Assembly (NCBI RefSeq): GCF_014323725.1
Contig: NZ_JABVED010000001.1
Location: forward strand, 688,938 to 752,937
DNA: 64,000 bases
Reading direction: 5' to 3'
Origin: Actinokineospora xionganensis
GTDB taxonomy: Bacteria; Actinomycetota; Actinomycetes; Mycobacteriales; Pseudonocardiaceae
In this document: one piece after another, positions 47,794-55,567 of the stretch
Layout of the letters: each line of letters begins with the position of its first letter
Position numbering within the stretch: position 1 is the stretch's first letter
Made by a program: the position numbers and the translations under genes
The notes under the pieces: generated by a model
The model's input: the letters and a program-made list of their open reading frames with translations, nothing else
Database searches by the model: none
Told to the model about the DNA's origin: nothing

Positions 47794-49287
47794 TCACCAC
47801 GTCCACTGCGGAACCACCGAACGCGAGGTGCGGCTGGAGAAGTGCAGGTGCCCGTCGACGACGGCGCCGTGGCGCATCTGCTCGCGGTCCTCGTGGTAGT
47901 CCATCGCCATGAGCCAGGGGGCCGCAGGCCCCTGCTTGGGCAGCAACGTCAGCGAGCGCTGGACGTAGCCCGCGCCGAAGTCGAGCAGCGGGCGGGTCGG
48001 CAGGTCGGGGTCGGCGACCGCCCACACCGCGTGGTGGCCGTGATCGTCGAGGTGGCGCAGCAGGCGGCAGAAGTACTCGCAGAGCAGGCCGATCTTCAAC
48101 GTCCACGACGAGTTCGTGTACCCGATGGCGATGGCGAAGTTCGGCACCCCGCTGAGCATCATGCCCCGGTAGACGACCGTGTCGGGGAACGAGACCGGCC
48201 GCTCGTCGACGGTGAGGTCGATGCCGCCGAAGAGCTCGATGTTCAGCCCGGTGGCGGTGACGATGATGTCCGCCTCCACCTCCGCGCCGTTCTCCAGCCG
48301 GATCCCGGTCTCGGTGAAGGTCTCGATGCGGCCGGTGACGACCGATGCCTTGCCCTTGCGGATCGCCCGGAACAGGTCTCCGTCGGGGACCGCGCACAGG
48401 CGCTGGTCCCACGGGTCGTACGGTGGGTTGAAGTGCTCGTCTACCGGGAAGCCCTCGGGCAGCAGCTTCACGTTCAGCGAGCGGATGATCTTGCGGGCCG
48501 CGCCGGGAAAGCGTTGGCAGAACCGCCAGATGGCCCGGGACTGGGCGATGTTCTTGCGGCGGGTCAGCGCGTACCCGCGTTCGGCGCCGAACACCCGGGT
48601 CAGCAGGGACGCCACCTTGTCCTCCTTGGGCACCGGCACGATGTAGCTCGGTGTCCGCTGCAGCATGGTGACGTGGCCCGCCGTGTCCGCCATCGCGGGC
48701 ACCAGGGTGACCGCGGTGGCGCCGCTGCCGATCACCACGACCCGCTTGCCCGCGTAGTCGAGATCCTCGGGCCAGTGCTGCGGGTGCACGATCCGGCCCG
48801 CGAACCGGTCCCGGCCCTCGAAGTGCGGCGTGAAGCCCTCGTCGTAGCGGTAGTAGCCGCCGGCGGAGAAGATCCAGCCCGCCGAGAGCCGCGAGCGCTC
48901 CCCCGTGTCGGTGCGTTCGACATCGACGAGCCAGCGAGCGTCCTCTGTGGACCAAGCGGCGGCGAGAACCTTGTGGTGGTAACGGATGTGGCCGTCGAGG
49001 CCGTTCTCGGTCGCGGTCTCCCGCAGGTAGGCCAGGATGCGGTCGGCCGACGCGATCGACTCCTTGTCGCGCCATGGCTTGAACTCGTAGCCGAAGGTGT
49101 GCAGGTCGGAGTCCGACCGGATGCCCGGGTACCGAAACAGGTCCCAGGTGCCACCTGACGCGGCGCGGGCCTCCAGGATCACCAAGCTCTTCGACGGGTG
49201 CTCGGTGCGCAGGTAGCGGCCGGCGCCGATGCCGGAGATGCCCGCGCCGACGATCAGGACGTCGACGTGCTCAAGTGCGGTGGTCAT
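47794..49287 (-). CDS. EthA-like Baeyer-Villiger FAD monooxygenase
   Basis: A 497-residue flavin monooxygenase. It has an FAD motif GAGISG (13-18), an NADPH motif GSGATA (about 188-193) and the Baeyer-Villiger fingerprint FAGRIVHPQHWP (about 162-173). Extended similarity to mycobacterial EthA is evident (GGTWDLFRYPGIRSDSD, NPPYDPWDQRLCAVP). EthA oxidises ketones and sulphur prodrugs such as ethionamide; the natural substrate here is unknown. It is divergent from a PucR-type regulator rather than the TetR (EthR) found in mycobacteria. Confidence 0.92.
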   Translation of the reverse strand: MTTALEHVDVLIVGAGISGIGAGRYLRTEHPSKSLVILEARAASGGTWDLFRYPGIRSDSDLHTFGYEFKPWRDKESIASADRILAYLRETATENGLDGHIRYHHKVLAAAWSTEDARWLVDVERTDTGERSRLSAGWIFSAGGYYRYDEGFTPHFEGRDRFAGRIVHPQHWPEDLDYAGKRVVVIGSGATAVTLVPAMADTAGHVTMLQRTPSYIVPVPKEDKVASLLTRVFGAERGYALTRRKNIAQSRAIWRFCQRFPGAARKIIRSLNVKLLPEGFPVDEHFNPPYDPWDQRLCAVPDGDLFRAIRKGKASVVTGRIETFTETGIRLENGAEVEADIIVTATGLNIELFGGIDLTVDERPVSFPDTVVYRGMMLSGVPNFAIAIGYTNSSWTLKIGLLCEYFCRLLRHLDDHGHHAVWAVADPDLPTRPLLDFGAGYVQRSLTLLPKQGPAAPWLMAMDYHEDREQMRHGAVVDGHLHFSSRTSRSVVPQWTW

Positions 49288-49388
49288 GAACGGCTCCCTT
49301 GTGCGGCTGACTCAAGAATCCCGGTCCATCACCCGTTCGGACCAGAACGATCTGCCTCAGATTTACCCGCTTGTGGTGCAATGTGTTC

Positions 49389-50609
49389 ATGAGCCAGCCG
49401 TGGCCGACGCCGTCGCACCGAGTGCGTGACCTGCTCCGACAGGGCGCGGAGATCGCCCTGAACCCCCGCGCGGAGTGGATCGAAGACCTGCACGCGGCCG
49501 CCCTGAGCGGGACGCGGATGCGGGCGGTCGCCGAGGACCCGGTCCTGCGCGAAGGGGTGCGGCGGACGAACCTCGCCAACCTCCTGCACTGGGCGTCGGC
49601 CAACGCGCGGCACCCCGGCCGCCGGGTGCCCCCGTACATCGGGCCGGAGGCGCTGGAGAACTCCCGCGACCTGGTGCGGCGCGGATTGGACGTCGGCGCC
49701 CTCGACTCGTACCGGACGGGCCAGAACGCGGCGTGGCGGCGGTGGATGGAGATCTGCTTCGGCCTTACCAGCGACCCCGCGCAGCTCCACGAGCTGCTCG
49801 ACGTGTCGTCGCGCTCGATCTCGGCTTTCCTCGACGACACCGTCGCCGCCATCTCCGAGCGGATGGACGCCGAACGCCACGAGCTCGTCCGGGGCACCCA
49901 CGCCGAGCGCCGCGCCGCCGTGGCGCTGCTACTCGAAGGCGCCCCCATCACCCGCGCCCGGGCAGAGGCGCAGTTGGGCTACGCGCTCACCGGCAGTCAC
50001 ACGGCGGCAGTCGTGTGGACCAGCGAACACGCGAGCATGGACCAGCTCGAGGGCGCGGCGGAGCAACTGGCGCGGGCGAGCGACGCGCCACGCAGGCTCA
50101 CCGTCGTGGCGGGCGCGGGCACACTCTGGGTGTGGCTGCCGGTGGCCGCCGCACCGCGGTCGGCCGCGTATCTCGCGGCCTATCCGGAGGTCCGGGTGGC
50201 CGTCGGCAGGCCAGGTCGCGATATCGACGGCTTCCGTCGCGGCCACCTCGACGCGCTCACCACCCAGCGCATGCTCGCCCGCCTGACCTCACCACAGCAG
50301 TACGCGCGGTACGAGGATGTCCAGTTGGTCGCCCTGCTGAGCACCGATCCCGCCCAGGCGGACGAGTTCGTCGCCGACACCCTCGGGGACCTGGAGTACG
50401 CCGACCCGGAGATCCTCGACGTCGTGCGCGCCTATGTGCGGGAGCAGTGCAACACCTCCCGCACGGCCGAACGCCTCTACAGCCACCGCAACACCGTCAT
50501 CCGCAGGCTGGCCCGGGCCGACGAGCTGCTGCCGCGGCCGCTGGCGGAGAACCTCGTGGCCGTCGCGGCCGCGCTGGATCTCCTCAGGTGGCGTCAGCCG
50601 AAGACCTAG
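49389..50609 (+). CDS. PucR-type transcriptional regulator
   Basis: A 406-residue cytosolic regulator. The C-terminal PucR HTH domain is clear (about 345-400; VREQCNTSRTAERLYSHRNTVIRRL), and a GGDEF-like degenerate domain probably precedes it. The N-terminal part (1-180) is an RsbRD/sensor-like region. It is divergent from the EthA-like gene by 101 bases and probably regulates it. The stop TAG (50607-50609) lies inside the end of the palindromic element at 50606, which may have replaced the natural C-terminus. Confidence 0.88.
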   Translation: MSQPWPTPSHRVRDLLRQGAEIALNPRAEWIEDLHAAALSGTRMRAVAEDPVLREGVRRTNLANLLHWASANARHPGRRVPPYIGPEALENSRDLVRRGLDVGALDSYRTGQNAAWRRWMEICFGLTSDPAQLHELLDVSSRSISAFLDDTVAAISERMDAERHELVRGTHAERRAAVALLLEGAPITRARAEAQLGYALTGSHTAAVVWTSEHASMDQLEGAAEQLARASDAPRRLTVVAGAGTLWVWLPVAAAPRSAAYLAAYPEVRVAVGRPGRDIDGFRRGHLDALTTQRMLARLTSPQQYARYEDVQLVALLSTDPAQADEFVADTLGDLEYADPEILDVVRAYVREQCNTSRTAERLYSHRNTVIRRLARADELLPRPLAENLVAVAAALDLLRWRQPKT

Positions 50610-50772
50610 TGGCCCGTCCAGGGACGTTGGCCGGGTCTCGACATGCCCACGACGCCGCTGCCCGCGTTGCCGGAACAGCCAAGTACAACCCGGTACGAGC
50701 GCTGTCCCCGCGCCTTGGCAGCGACGCCGTGACCACGCCGATACCCGGCCAACGTCCTGGACGAGCCACTAG
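50606..50772. mobile_element. 167-bp palindromic element with 30-bp inverted ends
   Basis: Terminal inverted repeats of 31 bases (50606-50636) and 30 bases (50743-50772) agree at all but two positions: one substitution and one extra G. Both begin with CTAGTGGC. The 106-base interior contains a GTACAACCCGGTAC-type imperfect palindrome and no gene. The palindromic CTAG at each end leaves the target duplication ambiguous. It resembles a MITE or REP-like element. Both neighbouring genes end in it. Confidence 0.7.
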
Positions 50773-50900
50773 TTCGGCACCCACCCGGCCAGGAAGAGCA
50801 CGCACGCGACTTCCAGCATCACCATGGCGGGCGCGGGCTCACTGTCGATGTCGACACGCCAGTGGTCGAACAACGCGAGAACGTCGTCATCGCTGATCAC
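50769..50900 (-). CDS. Small 43-residue protein with a hydrophobic tail
   Basis: A GTG-start frame (start complement 50898-50900) with a perfect AGGAGG site five to six bases upstream. It encodes 43 residues: an acidic N-terminal half (DDDVLALFDHWRVDIDSE) and a hydrophobic C-terminal helix (MVMLEVACVLFLAGW). The stop TAG falls inside the right CTAG end of the palindromic element, so the protein may be truncated. No family recognised. The ribosome site makes it a credible small gene. Confidence 0.55.
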   Translation of the reverse strand: MISDDDVLALFDHWRVDIDSEPAPAMVMLEVACVLFLAGWVPN

Positions 50901-51032
50901 CGGTGCCTCCTCTGTGGAAGCTACGTCGACATTGATCAATGCCTTGTTACCGGATGTCTGAAGTGGACAGCCGAATCCGGCACGCCCCGGCCGCCCGGCG
51001 GTGCCGGTGGCCGGAGCGCGATGGGACTGGGG
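50901..51032. other. Short intergenic region, nothing recognised
   Basis: About 130 bases between the small protein start and the end of the PRC-barrel gene. It contains TTGATCAA (a perfect palindrome near 50934) and otherwise no recognisable feature. It must hold the promoter of the small gene. Confidence 0.4.
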
Positions 51033-51824
<792 letters not shown>

Positions 51825-52109
51825 CACTTCTCCTTCCTTGTGGGTGAGTAAGTGGCCTACCCGCTTCCCCGCGAACCCCAAACACCCCCAAGACCACCCG
51901 CGAATTCCCCGCCCGCCGCCTCGCCACCCAGCGGTGTGGCGACGCCCCGCCGCCGTCCTGGCGGCTTTTGACCGACCTCGGAAGTCGGCCACTGTTTCGA
52001 CCAGATCTACTGGATATCTTGATAGCTGATACTTAATAGGGCATTTGCGGTGGATAGAAGGCGCAAATGATTCGTCTCGTCGGGGTCGGTCCCAGGCGCT
52101 GCCGTCCTT
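51825..52109. other. Intergenic region with repeat copy 2
   Basis: A 285-base gap upstream of the PRC-barrel gene. It contains the promoter of that gene, a run of C-rich bases and the 27-bp repeat at 51999-52025. Around it is an AT-rich pocket (CTGATACTTAATAGG). No gene recognised. Confidence 0.4.
51999..52025. repeat. 27-bp repeat copy 2 with GATATCTTGATAG core
   Basis: Matches 11059-11085 at 23 of 27 positions with no gap: GACCAG start, TCTA, then the identical GATATCTTGATAG. It lies 175 bases upstream of the PRC-barrel gene start. Both copies are in AT-richer intergenic pockets, which favours a regulator site over a transposon scar. Confidence 0.55.
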
Positions 52110-52232
52110 CTACAGCCTGTCGTAGCGGGTGTCCTCGTCCGGGAGGAACACGAACCTGGTGCCGGACACCAGATCCGATCCGGCGCAGCGGATGACGAGG
52201 TAGTCGGCGTCGACCCGGAGCCTGCGGGTCAC
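52110..52232 (-). pseudogene. Short C-terminal-like fragment or 40-residue ORF
   Basis: A GTG-start frame codes for 40 residues (VTRRLRVDADYLVIRCAGSD, then LVSGTRFVFLPDEDTRYDRL). Its alternating hydrophobic and charged pattern reads like a beta-rich protein end. The preceding sequence in another frame (ATLWLITLPAGVLER) also looks coding, so a frameshifted remnant is more likely than a small gene. No family recognised. Confidence 0.3.
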
Positions 52233-52355
52233 GTTCCAGCACGCCTGCAGGCAGCGTGATCAGCCACAGCGTGGCATAGGACGCCGATTGGACCGCCGGA
52301 GATCGTTTCCGTTCCGAGGCGTAGCACTGCGACCGCTTTCGGCGACAAGGATCAC

Positions 52356-53402
52356 GTGGAAGACGATCAGGCCCCGGCGGCCCCCGGACCCAGTCGGTGG
52401 GTGATCGCCGTCCTTGTGGTGGCGGGGCTCGCCATCCTGGGCTGGGCACTCGCCCGCAATGACCTGCTGCCGTCCCTGGCGTGGCTCACCCACTGGTGGC
52501 CCGCGGTGGTCGGCGCTCTGCTGCTGGTCGGGGCCGCCGCGGTGTGGCGCCGGGGACGCGCACCGGGAAACCCCTCGGCCAGTCGCCGCGACTGGACGCA
52601 GACGATCACCGCCGTCACCGCGCTCGGCGCGCTGCTGTTCACCGCGCTGTCGCTGCAGGCGACCCGTGAGCAAATCCAGGTCTCCGAACAGGGCCAGATC
52701 ACTGAGCGCTACGCCAAAGCCGTCGAGTTGCTGGGCACGCCCGGCACTGAGAATATCCAGACCCGCCTGGGCGGCATCTACGCCCTGGAACGGCTGGCGG
52801 CGGACTCGCCGCGCGATCAGCAAACCGTGGTCGAGGTGCTCAGTGCCTTCATCCGCGCCAACAGCCCGCGAACCGACCCGACCAAGCCCTGTCCGGCCAC
52901 GGCCGCCGATGTCGAAGCCGCGTTCGTCGTCATCACCCGCCGAGTGGTGGCCAACGATCCGAGACGTCCCGTGGGCGGGCTCAACGTCCCGAGTGCGGTC
53001 AACCTGCGCCACACCTGCCTTGCCGAGATGCGCGCGTTCAACGCTGACCTGAGTTCGATGTCGCTGGTCGGCGCGGATCTCAGCCGCTCCGAGCTGAGCC
53101 GGGCGCATGGCGGGCTGATCTCGTTCAACGGCGCGACACTCACCGGCACGGACCTGAGCTACGCCGACCTGTCGAGTTTCGTCTTCCTGGACCGGACGGA
53201 CTTGTCCGGCGCGCGGCTGGACTACGCGAAAGTCGGTCCCACCAGCCTGACCGACGTCAACCTGGGCAATGCCGACCTGCGTGGTGCGGACCTGCGCCAC
53301 GTGACGTTCACCAACGTGATCCTGACCGGCGCCCAACATGACAAACGCACCAACACCGAAGGCGCCACGCACGACGCCAAGACCGTCGGCGCGTGGTGGT
53401 GA
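52356..53402 (+). CDS. Membrane-anchored pentapeptide-repeat protein
   Basis: A 348-residue protein with three hydrophobic segments in the N-terminal third (about 14-33, 47-64 and 86-101). A cytosolic region with ITERYAKAVELLG and RLGGIYALERLAADSP follows, a module often found before repeats. The last third (about 225-325) has A(D/N)LxG-type pentapeptide repeats (ADLSRSELSRAHGG, ADLRGADLRHVTF) that fold as a right-handed beta helix. GTG start. The function is unknown; signalling or scaffold roles are guesses. Confidence 0.88.
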   Translation: MEDDQAPAAPGPSRWVIAVLVVAGLAILGWALARNDLLPSLAWLTHWWPAVVGALLLVGAAAVWRRGRAPGNPSASRRDWTQTITAVTALGALLFTALSLQATREQIQVSEQGQITERYAKAVELLGTPGTENIQTRLGGIYALERLAADSPRDQQTVVEVLSAFIRANSPRTDPTKPCPATAADVEAAFVVITRRVVANDPRRPVGGLNVPSAVNLRHTCLAEMRAFNADLSSMSLVGADLSRSELSRAHGGLISFNGATLTGTDLSYADLSSFVFLDRTDLSGARLDYAKVGPTSLTDVNLGNADLRGADLRHVTFTNVILTGAQHDKRTNTEGATHDAKTVGAWW

Positions 53403-53459
53403 GCGCGCGGCACCCGTAAACCGCTTTGCGGAGAGCCGAGAACGACCGAGTATCGACGA

Positions 53460-54116
53460 ATGGACGAGATGCTCCCGCAGTGGCCGTCGACAGCTCCACG
53501 GTGCGGTCCGGTCGTGCTGCGCGCGTTCGCCGAACGCGACGTGCACCTCGCGTTCGAACTCGGTGACGACCCGTATGTGCCGCTGATCGGCAGTCTTGCG
53601 GCGAAACCGTCCGAGCAGGAGGCGATGGACTGGATTCACCGCCAGCAGAGCAAGCTCGCCGATGGCGCCGGGATGTCCTTCGCCATCGCCGACGCGCGCA
53701 CCGACCAGGCGGTCGGGGCCATCGGTCTGTGGCTGCGAAACCTGGCCGCGGGCCGGGCTACGGCCGGGTACTCCGTGGCCGCCACGCACCGGGGACGTGG
53801 TGTCGCTAGCAGCGCGTTGAAGGCGTTGACGGGGTTCGTGTGGGCGATCCCCGCGCTGCACCGGGTCGAACTCCACATCGAGCCATGGAACCTGGGCTCG
53901 GTCCGGGTCGCGGAGAACGCGGGCTACCAGCGGGAGGGCCTGATGCGGAGCCACCAGGAGATCGGCGGTGTCCGGCGGGACATGCCGCTGCACGCGACCG
54001 TCCGCGCGGCCGTGGCAGGGCCCGACGCCCCGGTCGTTCACCTGGACGATCCCGGCGGGCTACCCGAGTGCCCTAAGATCACCCGCGACCCGTCGACGGC
54101 GACGGGGCGCCCCTAG
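53460..54116 (+). CDS. GNAT-family N-acetyltransferase (RimJ/RimL type)
   Basis: A 218-residue acetyltransferase. The acetyl-CoA binding region is AGYSVAATHRGRGVASSAL (about 101-119), followed by LHRVELHIEPWNLGSVRVAENAGY typical of RimJ/RimL-type enzymes, and GYQREGLMRSHQEIGG. The substrate is unknown. Its stop codon TAG is the first part of the guanidine-I riboswitch (CTAGGGTTCCG), so the riboswitch begins within the gene end. It may be the gene from which guanidine-operon transcription reads through, or that operon may have a promoter inside it. Confidence 0.85.
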   Translation: MDEMLPQWPSTAPRCGPVVLRAFAERDVHLAFELGDDPYVPLIGSLAAKPSEQEAMDWIHRQQSKLADGAGMSFAIADARTDQAVGAIGLWLRNLAAGRATAGYSVAATHRGRGVASSALKALTGFVWAIPALHRVELHIEPWNLGSVRVAENAGYQREGLMRSHQEIGGVRRDMPLHATVRAAVAGPDAPVVHLDDPGGLPECPKITRDPSTATGRP

Positions 54117-54206
54117 GGTTCCGCTCCTTGCGGGAGGTCCGCGACCGAGAGGGGAGGCGAAGGCTCCCGAGCCCTCGCTCCACGGCGGGATAAAAGCCCG
54201 GGAGGC
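54112..54206 (+). ncRNA. Guanidine-I riboswitch (ykkC-type)
   Basis: The aptamer consensus is present: CTAGGGTTCCG at 54113, GGTCC...CCGAGAG at about 54137-54151 and GGATAAAAGCCCGGGAG at 54187-54203. The class binds free guanidinium and turns on genes for guanidine use or export. The 3' strand AGCCCGG (54195-54201) can alternatively pair with CCGGGCT (54232-54238), an obvious expression platform that would be released or formed on ligand binding. GGAGG at 54248-54252 and the ATG at 54261 follow. The genes downstream fit guanidine degradation. Confidence 0.92.
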
Positions 54207-54260
54207 CTCAGTGGCCCCGGGTGCCGTGCGTCCGGGCTGACAGTCTCGGAGGCTCCGGCC

Positions 54261-54965
54261 ATGCCATCGAGCTATCACCACGAAGTCCCCGGCGGCGCCG
54301 CCTGGTCCGCGCCGGTGCGCGCGGGCAGACTGGTCACGCTGACCGCCCAGGGCGCCGACGCGAACGCCGCGCTGCTGTTGTTCGGCGCGGACCGGCTGGA
54401 CCGGTTGAACATCCCCGACACCGTGAAGTCGCAGATGTCGGCGTGTGTGCGGCCGCCGATGGTGCTGATGTCCGACCGGGGGCTCGCGCTGGCCCGCGTG
54501 GTCGACTCGACGCTCGACTGGCACGACTGCCTGACCGGCTTCGGCCACGACCGGCACCTGCGGCGGTTCGGCCCCAGTTCCTACGCACAGCACCGAAACG
54601 AGTGGCGCCGGTCCGCGCGGACCGGGCTGGTCTCCGAGCTGACCAAGCACGGGCTCGGCCCGGCGGATCTGCACGGCTGCGTGAACTTCTTCAGCAAGGT
54701 GGCGATCGCCGACGACCCGCGGGCCTCGTTGACGCTGGTCACCGGGCACGCCGCCGCGGGTGACACGGTCACCTTGCGCACCGAGCAGGACGTGCTGGTC
54801 GTGCTGTCGACAGCGCCGCATCCGTTGTCCACGGCCGATTACGCGCCCGCCGGGGTGCGGGTGGACGTCTCCCCCGCGCCACCCGCGGACGCCGACGACG
54901 CGAGTGCGGTGTTCCGCGCGGAGTCAGCCCGCGCACTCGAGATGACGAGAAGGGCTCAGGCATGA
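54261..54965 (+). CDS. cgdA: Carboxyguanidine deiminase subunit A (UAAP1/DUF1989)
   Basis: A 234-residue DUF1989 protein, formerly urea amidolyase-associated protein 1. Known work on this family shows that two such subunits together deiminate carboxyguanidine to allophanate. Conserved parts: VRAGRLVTLTAQGADANAAL (about 19-38), ERLN-type NIPDTVKSQM, and DLHGCVNFFSKVAI. It is the first gene after the guanidine-I riboswitch, has GGAGG eight bases before the ATG, and overlaps cgdB by four bases. Confidence 0.88.
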   Translation: MPSSYHHEVPGGAAWSAPVRAGRLVTLTAQGADANAALLLFGADRLDRLNIPDTVKSQMSACVRPPMVLMSDRGLALARVVDSTLDWHDCLTGFGHDRHLRRFGPSSYAQHRNEWRRSARTGLVSELTKHGLGPADLHGCVNFFSKVAIADDPRASLTLVTGHAAAGDTVTLRTEQDVLVVLSTAPHPLSTADYAPAGVRVDVSPAPPADADDASAVFRAESARALEMTRRAQA

Positions 54966-55567
54966 CCGCGGCACTGGATCTGGTCGTCGCGCCCGGCGAC
55001 GGCGCGTTGATCACCGTCCCTGAGGGCGGCAGGCTGCGGATCGTGGACCTGCACGGCAACCAGGCCGTCGACACCCTGCTCTACGACGCGGCCGACATCG
55101 ACAACCGGTACTCGGCGTTCGACACCGTGCGCGAGCAGGGCGCGGTGTACCTCACGACCGGGTCGCGGCTGCTGTCGACCGCGCTCGACGAGCTTGCGGT
55201 GATCACCGACGACACCTGCGGCAGGCACGACACCGTCGGCGGCGCGTGCTCGCAGGAGTCCAACGTCATCCGGTACGGCGAGCACACCCGCCACCAGCAC
55301 GCGTGCAGGCAGACCTTCCTGCGCTACGGCGCGGCGAAAGGCATCGGCCAGCGGCAGCTCGGGCACAACATCAACTTCTTCATGAACGTGCCCGTCGACG
55401 CCGCGGGCACCCTGCGGTTCGACGACGGCCTGTCCGCGCCGGGCAAGCACGTCGAGCTCACCGCCAGCCGCGACATCCTGGTGCTGATCAGCAACTGCCC
55501 GCAGCTCAACAACCCGTGCAACGGCTGGAATCCGACGGCGGTCCAGCTGATCGGGTGGTGGGCGTGA
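54962..55567 (+). CDS. cgdB: Carboxyguanidine deiminase subunit B (UAAP2/DUF1989)
   Basis: A 201-residue DUF1989 protein, the partner of CgdA. Typical parts are VDLHGNQAVDTLLYDA (about 28-43), a metal-binding-like segment with GRHDTVGGACSQESNVIRYG (about 86-105), HTRHQHACRQTF and the C-terminal SNCPQLNNPCNGWNPT. The ATGA overlap with cgdA and one-base overlap with the next gene show translational coupling. It acts in the cytosol on the carboxylated guanidine made by guanidine carboxylase. Confidence 0.9.
   Translation: MTAALDLVVAPGDGALITVPEGGRLRIVDLHGNQAVDTLLYDAADIDNRYSAFDTVREQGAVYLTTGSRLLSTALDELAVITDDTCGRHDTVGGACSQESNVIRYGEHTRHQHACRQTFLRYGAAKGIGQRQLGHNINFFMNVPVDAAGTLRFDDGLSAPGKHVELTASRDILVLISNCPQLNNPCNGWNPTAVQLIGWWA

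Noticed and set aside
49475..50896. 473-codon frame overlapping the PucR gene and the palindromic element
   Set aside because: Its Arg/Gly/Ala-rich composition and lack of motifs indicate a shadow frame; the PucR frame carries a recognisable HTH.
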